NCBI GenBank assembly: GCA_003597945.1
Contig: QZJS01000037.1
Span: 1-37,999 of the forward strand
Length of the DNA: 37,999 nt
Reading direction: 5' to 3'
Source: Desulfobacteraceae bacterium
GTDB taxonomy: Bacteria; Desulfobacterota; Desulfobacteria; Desulfobacterales; Desulfosalsimonadaceae
Below are positions 33,437-37,999 of the stretch, piece by piece. The notes under the pieces are model-generated. The model was not told the origin of the DNA and made no database searches. It worked only from the letters and a program-made list of their open reading frames with translations. A program made the translations under genes and the position numbers. Every line of letters begins with the position of its first letter. Positions within the stretch are counted from its first letter, which is position 1.

Positions 33437-34954
33437 TTATAAAAGCCATTTTCTTAATATGTTGTCGCTGCCGGCAGGAAGACTGAACAGCATGCCGTCT
33501 TCCCCAATGGTAATCGGGCCGGAGTAGATTTTATTGGCGTCTCCAAGAAAAGCCGGCTTGAAATTCGAAACCGGAAGCGGGGGTACGATGTGGGTAAACA
33601 GAAGATGCGAAACCCCTGCGTCTCTGGCAATCCTGGCGCCGTCTTCCGGAGAAGCGTGGTAATGCGGTATATCCTCAAGGATCTTGGCATTATTCGGGCG
33701 ACCCGATTTTTGCGCCACATCCTTGAGAACCTTTACCATGGACGGCTGGAGGGCTTCCATAACCAGCAGGTCGGCCCCCCGGGCCTGGTGGACAAGGGAA
33801 GGCACAAACACGGTATCCCCGCTGATGACCACAGACCTGCCTTTGTAATCAAAGCGGTAGCCTACCGCCGGATTGACGGGTTCATGATCGACAACAAAGG
33901 CGGTAACCGTAAGTCCATCGGAGTCGATGACGATCATTTCCTCTGTTCCCGAAGTAAAGTGAAAAGGCCTGGCTATGCCCCCGGCGCCTCCGGGCGGCGC
34001 GGTTTCAGGCCCATGATGCGCAACGCGGTATTTGGAATCCTGAGAGTAGGCCAGGTTGAATCCATCAACAACAGTTTCGACCCCGGCGGGGCCGTAAATA
34101 TCAAGAGGACGTTGCATCGCTCCCCCGGCCCATCGTTTTAGCATGAGTTCTCCCAGATCGCCGATATGATCGGAGTGAAAATGGGTCAGCAGTACGGCCT
34201 TGACGTTATCAGGCTTGAACCGCATGATTTCAAGTTTTCTGACGCTGCTTGGCCCCGTATCGACCACATAGAGATGTTTTCCCGCGATTACGGCCGTGCA
34301 TGGGCCGACCCGCCTCATATCGGTCAGGGGGCAGCCGGAACCGACAAGGGCCACATGGAGTCCATCGGATAGATCATTGATGACGTTTGACGTCATAAAA
34401 TCGGTCGCGATCAGGCGCGCCAGTGTCAAGCCGATTTTTTTCTCCGAAAAAATCAGGCCGGCCAGGACCGCCGCCGCAAGGGCCACGGCGATCAGGGATT
34501 TACGGTTTAGAATTTCAGAAATCGCGAAAGGTTTTTCCTCTGCCCTCGATTTTCGGGCAAAAAACGTGATGGCAGCTGTTAAAACGGTTATAAAGAAGAT
34601 CTCGGCCATAATCGATTGCGTGCCCGCGGTTGAAAAGCCGTCCAGGAACAGACTGATGGAGCGTCCGACAACAATAAAAACCAGAAAAATAACGGGAACC
34701 ACGAGCCATCGGCCTTTGCCGGTTGCCGCGCCAAGCAGGCAGAAAAAACTCATGCCGAGAAAAAGGCCGCCAAAATCACCCCGGATGGCATTCAGACCCT
34801 GGGCATGGGCAGGGTAAACGAAAAACGCCGTTGAAAGAATATCGGGAAAAACGACAAACCCAATACCTAAATTTAAAAACAAAATGCCGATAAAACCTGT
34901 CAAAAGACGGAAGATGGTTTCGCCTGCGGACCATTTTAAGGAAATAGTCATCAT
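33437..34954 (-). CDS. Membrane-anchored metallo-beta-lactamase hydrolase with DUF4345-like N-terminus
   Basis: The 505-residue protein begins with four membrane segments that look like DUF4345 (LNAIRGDFGGLFLGMSFF within), a basic loop (ARKSRAEEKPFA), and a fifth segment (about 152-170). The rest is an MBL hydrolase of the ribonuclease Z/AtsA type: LLTHFHSDHIGDLGE (His258, His260, Asp262, His263), VVISGDTVF and HYHASPEDGARIARDAGVSHLLFTH. Five membrane spans put the hydrolase on the periplasmic side. Relatives include the zinc-dependent arylsulfatase AtsA of Pseudoalteromonas as well as lactonases and phosphodiesterases. In this sulfatase-rich cluster a sulfate-ester hydrolase is possible but unproven. 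The start overlaps the end of the DJ-1-like gene (ATGA) and uses an AAAGGAGG site inside it. Confidence 0.85.
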   Translation of the reverse strand: MMTISLKWSAGETIFRLLTGFIGILFLNLGIGFVVFPDILSTAFFVYPAHAQGLNAIRGDFGGLFLGMSFFCLLGAATGKGRWLVVPVIFLVFIVVGRSISLFLDGFSTAGTQSIMAEIFFITVLTAAITFFARKSRAEEKPFAISEILNRKSLIAVALAAAVLAGLIFSEKKIGLTLARLIATDFMTSNVINDLSDGLHVALVGSGCPLTDMRRVGPCTAVIAGKHLYVVDTGPSSVRKLEIMRFKPDNVKAVLLTHFHSDHIGDLGELMLKRWAGGAMQRPLDIYGPAGVETVVDGFNLAYSQDSKYRVAHHGPETAPPGGAGGIARPFHFTSGTEEMIVIDSDGLTVTAFVVDHEPVNPAVGYRFDYKGRSVVISGDTVFVPSLVHQARGADLLVMEALQPSMVKVLKDVAQKSGRPNNAKILEDIPHYHASPEDGARIARDAGVSHLLFTHIVPPLPVSNFKPAFLGDANKIYSGPITIGEDGMLFSLPAGSDNILRKWLL

Positions 34955-35784
34955 TGGCCTCCTTTGGCGATGATCATCATTTTATGGGCTACCGCAACCC
35001 CTGCATTCTGGTTCTGGCCGGTCACCATGCGGCCGTCCACCACAATATGGTCGGCAAACAAGTCTCTGAAAGCCGTTTCACTTTCAAACAGCGCCCCGGC
35101 GGCTCGCAATTCCCGCTCCGGGTGCTGGGGCGTCATGGTGATGCCCAGTTCCTGAACCTGTTTGTCCGTAACCGCGGTCAGACGGCGCCCTTTCACCAGG
35201 GATTCACCGTTCTGGTCTTTGGCTTGAAGAAGGCCCAGCGGTCCGTGGCATACCCCGCCGATGACCTTGCCCGCCTTATGGGCCTCGCTGATTTTTCCGC
35301 CGAGCGCCGCGGAGGTTCCCAGATCATAGGCCGCCCCCCATCCCCCGGCCATGTAGATGATATCATAGGCCGATACATTGACGTCGTCGATGCGCATGGA
35401 TCGGGATACCTTTTGTTGGAATTCGGCATCCATCAAATATCGATCGTCATATTCCGTTTTCAAAAACCATTCAAATGACATGGGATCAATGGGAATCGGC
35501 CCGCCCTTGATGCTGGCCAGATCGACCTGCATCCCACCGTCCTTGAATACATAGTAGGGAGCGGTCATCTCTGACCCGAAAACACCGGTCTTTTTCGATC
35601 CTTTATCGCCAAGCCGGTCATGGCTGGTGGTGATGATCAGGGCCCTGCCCCCGGGAAAGGTGGCTTTTTCCCCCTCATAGGCCGGATGGAGCCCCATGGC
35701 CTTCAATCCTGCCGGAAGACCGAGCCAGGCGAACAGAGCCCCGGCCACAAGAATGATGACGGTAATAATCAGTGCTTTTTTCAT
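34951..35784 (-). CDS. DJ-1/PfpI-family protein with N-terminal membrane anchor
   Basis: The 277-residue protein has one N-terminal hydrophobic segment (ALIITVIILVAGALFAWLGL), then a DJ-1/PfpI domain. The family's acidic residue is Glu72 (FGSEMTAPYY) and the nucleophile is Cys179 in GGVCHGPLGLL, followed by His180. It resembles the Hsp31/class I glutaminase-like branch that has glyoxalase III or chaperone activity. The membrane segment is uncommon for these mostly cytoplasmic proteins and puts the domain in the periplasm. A role in handling reactive carbonyls is possible. It has an AGGAGGG site, and its end overlaps the MBL gene, so the two are translated together. Confidence 0.87.
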   Translation of the reverse strand: MKKALIITVIILVAGALFAWLGLPAGLKAMGLHPAYEGEKATFPGGRALIITTSHDRLGDKGSKKTGVFGSEMTAPYYVFKDGGMQVDLASIKGGPIPIDPMSFEWFLKTEYDDRYLMDAEFQQKVSRSMRIDDVNVSAYDIIYMAGGWGAAYDLGTSAALGGKISEAHKAGKVIGGVCHGPLGLLQAKDQNGESLVKGRRLTAVTDKQVQELGITMTPQHPERELRAAGALFESETAFRDLFADHIVVDGRMVTGQNQNAGVAVAHKMMIIAKGGQ

Positions 35785-35853
35785 GTTGTTTTTCCCTCCT
35801 GTTGCCCTAAGGCGTTAAATGAAAAAGCTTTAGCCGTCTATAACCGGCGCATA

Positions 35854-37383
35854 TCAAAAGCTTAGTTCGGTCAGCATTCCCTTGTGAGATGGGTAGTACA
35901 TGACGCCGTCAAATCCCGGTGTGATGGGAAGTCCGGCGCCCTGCGGCAGTGCGGGACTTCGTGCCAGTTCTTTTCCGGTGGCGGCGTCCCGCCAGACAAG
36001 ACACGCCGTTGCAAGTGACGGCGGATTCGCATCATCTAAAACCAGCGTGCGATTATTCGGGGGGCCCATGATCGCGGCAAAGCTCAGGGATCGCTGTTTG
36101 ACAGTCCACGCCGTGGAAAATCCCTTTTCCGCGTCAAAATCAATGGCGGCAAGCCTTCCTTTCAGGAAGTCATAGGCGTAAATCCTGTTGTTTTCAACAT
36201 CCACCGTCGGCAGACTCCATTGCAGTGATCCGGGCAGCCATTGGTGGCCGGCAAAAGGGGCGAAGTGAAAGACCTTGCCGTCATCCGCCTGGGAAACAGC
36301 CGTCAGGGAGAGCGGCGCCCATGATAACTGAAAGTTCGTCTGAACGACCACGAACTCTCCGAAAACAGCCGGCGCCGTTCCCGGTTTCTGATGACCGGCG
36401 CAATATTGGACCGGACCCCATTGCTGGTCAAGGGTTATCCGGTTGTTTCGATAAATATACCGGAACAGGTTGTTGATGCCGGACACGTAAATATAATCGA
36501 CATCCTTAAAGACGGTGCTGCTGATGCGACCCAGAACCGGCTCTTTTACCGTTGCGGCGGTCACGAGCTTCAACTCTTCGGGCTCGACAACGGCGATGAT
36601 GGAAGGGACATCCTTGTCATGATGGAACAGCAGCGCCCGGATGCTGTCCGCTGTAGCGCCTTTTTTACGGGTCATTGACTTGGCGACCACGTGTCCGTCG
36701 GACAGGATGCTGAAGCCGTTATAAACCGTGTCGCCCGGTTTTCGACCCTGGGGTGTGGGCAGTTTCAGGCGCTTGAGAATTTTGCCGTCCGCAGGATCTA
36801 TTTTTGCCAAGTGATAGCCGTTGACAAGATAGACGTATCCATTGCCGTGAACGCCGATGACTCCGGGGTAATCCCAGTCCTCGTCTTTTTTTGCATCATG
36901 AATCCGGGTTTTCCATAATATTTCCATGGAGTATGCATCGATTTTCGCCGCATAAGGCCCGGTGGCGCATGAATCGCCGTCAGCCGTGCAGGTTTCAGTG
37001 GACATGGTGGCGCCGCCAAGGGCAAAGAGTTCCCCCTTGTCGCGGGTTACGACGTTGTATATTCCGGGAAGACCTTTGATGGTTCTTGTTTGGACGGTAA
37101 CCGGGTTCGATCCGGCGATTTCGGGGAGTGCGCATGTATGCGGGAACGTATGCGTTCTTTCCGAAGAAAACGCCTCACCGGGCGTAACCGTCGGATACCA
37201 GGGACCGTCCGCCGGTTCGGGTATAAGGGCCGATGATCGGAAGCACCGGTCATGCGTGTGCATTTCAACGCCGACAAAATCGTTGGTAAAGATTCTGTTC
37301 TGATCCCAGAGGATAAAAATGCCGGTTACAGAAATAACAAGTACAAGAACCGCAATAATTATTCCGGTTTTTTTCATTTTCAC
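35854..37383 (-). CDS. Membrane-anchored quinoprotein-like beta-propeller protein
   Basis: The 509-residue protein has one N-terminal membrane segment (GIIIAVLVLVISVTGIFILW) and a large exported domain with propeller-like repeats: GELFALGGATMSTETC, YAAKIDAYSMEILWKTRI, GYVYLVNGYHLAKIDPADGKILKRL, NRIYAYDFLKGRLAAIDF and ATGKELARSPALPQGAG. This resembles PQQ-type propellers, but I see no PQQ ligand motif. Several cysteines (e.g. TETCTADGDSCATG) may form disulfides. Function unknown; it may bind a substrate at the membrane or serve as a scaffold for the neighbouring hydrolases. It lies between the DJ-1-like gene (69 bases downstream) and a 5'-incomplete Fe-S gene on the same strand. Confidence 0.75.
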   Translation of the reverse strand: MKMKKTGIIIAVLVLVISVTGIFILWDQNRIFTNDFVGVEMHTHDRCFRSSALIPEPADGPWYPTVTPGEAFSSERTHTFPHTCALPEIAGSNPVTVQTRTIKGLPGIYNVVTRDKGELFALGGATMSTETCTADGDSCATGPYAAKIDAYSMEILWKTRIHDAKKDEDWDYPGVIGVHGNGYVYLVNGYHLAKIDPADGKILKRLKLPTPQGRKPGDTVYNGFSILSDGHVVAKSMTRKKGATADSIRALLFHHDKDVPSIIAVVEPEELKLVTAATVKEPVLGRISSTVFKDVDYIYVSGINNLFRYIYRNNRITLDQQWGPVQYCAGHQKPGTAPAVFGEFVVVQTNFQLSWAPLSLTAVSQADDGKVFHFAPFAGHQWLPGSLQWSLPTVDVENNRIYAYDFLKGRLAAIDFDAEKGFSTAWTVKQRSLSFAAIMGPPNNRTLVLDDANPPSLATACLVWRDAATGKELARSPALPQGAGLPITPGFDGVMYYPSHKGMLTELSF

Positions 37384-37472
37384 TCCCGGTTTTATTTATG
37401 TTGCCGCCGTCGCAACCGTGGCGGGTTTTCTATTTTTCCGTCGGGTACTGGCGGCAATATGAAAAAATCATA

Positions 37473-37999
37473 TCATCGTAACGGCTTTGGAATTTCGGAT
37501 TCGCACGGCACGTCTGTTGCGCAAAGACCACATCCGTAAATAAAGATATGATAGTTTTTATTGCAGTATTTCAGTGAGTCGGCAACTTTTTGATAACAGG
37601 TTTCCTTGTTATGGGCGTTTTCCGCGGTTATGGCGTTTACGGGACACCGTGCGGCACATTTTAAACACGATATGCCCTGATGGTGGAGGCAGTAGGCGTG
37701 GATATCCTCTTGCCGTTTTCGGTTGGGCGTCAGTTTCAGGTTGACCGCAAAGCTTCCGAGGCGATGCGCGCAGCCTTTTTCCGTGATCAGGAAATCCTGC
37801 ATGCCGAAGGTGCCGAGCCCGGCGGCATAGGCGATGTGCCGGTGGGACCAGGGCGACGCCCACCCCACGTTCGGATACCGCTTTTTGTTAAACTTTGGCG
37901 TCACGTCCGGCGAAACGGCAAGGATTCCCCGGCCCATCAGGCCGGTGACGATTTCCCGCACCATGGTCTGGCTGAAAATTTCCCCCAGCAGGCGGGTCT
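37473..37999 (-). CDS. Ferredoxin-type oxidoreductase related to QueG/reductive-dehalogenase proteins (5' end outside window)
   Basis: The frame is open to the window edge, so the N-terminus is missing; about 175 residues are visible. They contain a QueG-like stretch (YAAGLGTFGMQDFLITEKGCAHRLGSF), a ferredoxin motif CLKCAARCPVNAI, further cysteines (ETCYQ, LKYC) and GCGLCATDVPCE near the C-terminus. This suggests one or two [4Fe-4S] clusters and electron transfer. It differs clearly from the gene at 29846-30697. Its relation to the propeller gene is only positional (89 bases apart, same strand). Confidence 0.8.
   Translation of the reverse strand, partial: TRLLGEIFSQTMVREIVTGLMGRGILAVSPDVTPKFNKKRYPNVGWASPWSHRHIAYAAGLGTFGMQDFLITEKGCAHRLGSFAVNLKLTPNRKRQEDIHAYCLHHQGISCLKCAARCPVNAITAENAHNKETCYQKVADSLKYCNKNYHIFIYGCGLCATDVPCESEIPKPLR

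Overview
The window looks like chromosome of an anaerobic, cytochrome-rich Gram-negative bacterium, most likely a sulfate- or sulfite-reducing member of the Desulfobacterota. This is an inference from gene content: an oxygen-independent sulfatase maturase, an octaheme c-type cytochrome, ferredoxin-like oxidoreductases, an acyl-CoA dehydrogenase and outer-membrane and Tat-exported proteins. No rRNA, tRNA, CRISPR array, transposase or integrase was seen.

Layout. (1) 1-2 kb: the end of a metal-chelate/cobalamin binding protein, its FecCD-type permease and its ATPase, closed by a 186-bp imperfect palindrome. (2) 2.2-7.4 kb: a YcaO-TPR protein on the minus strand with a good promoter, then a CorA channel, a royal-jelly/Yellow-like propeller and a small beta-barrel on the plus strand. 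(3) 7.4-11.3 kb, minus strand: an AraC-type regulator, a Tat-exported formylglycine sulfatase and its radical-SAM maturase. (4) 11.5-15.6 kb, plus strand: an acetoacetate-decarboxylase-like protein, an unusual acyl-CoA dehydrogenase, an MFS carrier and a TauE/SafE exporter. (5) 15.7-24.1 kb, plus strand: a TetR regulator with a clear operator, then a tight operon of a TPP enzyme, a BASS-type symporter, two NAD(P) oxidoreductases and sulfoacetaldehyde acetyltransferase (Xsc), followed by acetate kinase. (6) 24.2-38 kb, all minus strand: a type III alkylsulfatase lipoprotein, a Tat-exported Old Yellow Enzyme, an octaheme-HEAT-TPR cytochrome, a ferredoxin-type protein, a sulfatase-TM-SDR fusion, a membrane-anchored metallo-beta-lactamase protein, a DJ-1-like protein, an anchored propeller and a second Fe-S protein cut by the window end.

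The common theme is organic sulfur. Two formylglycine sulfatases with one maturase, a zinc alkylsulfatase and a further MBL hydrolase would release sulfate and alcohols outside the cytoplasm. The Xsc-AckA module would turn sulfoacetaldehyde into sulfite, acetate and ATP. Sulfate and sulfite are both electron acceptors for such an organism.

Three things stand out as possibly new: the Xsc operon, which lacks the usual taurine, isethionate or ComDE genes and carries its own full-length TPP enzyme and two dehydrogenases; the one-piece periplasmic sulfatase/cytoplasmic SDR; and an exported Old Yellow Enzyme without its own NAD(P)H domain, encoded beside an octaheme cytochrome. All functions are read from sequence motifs and remembered family features; no database search was possible.
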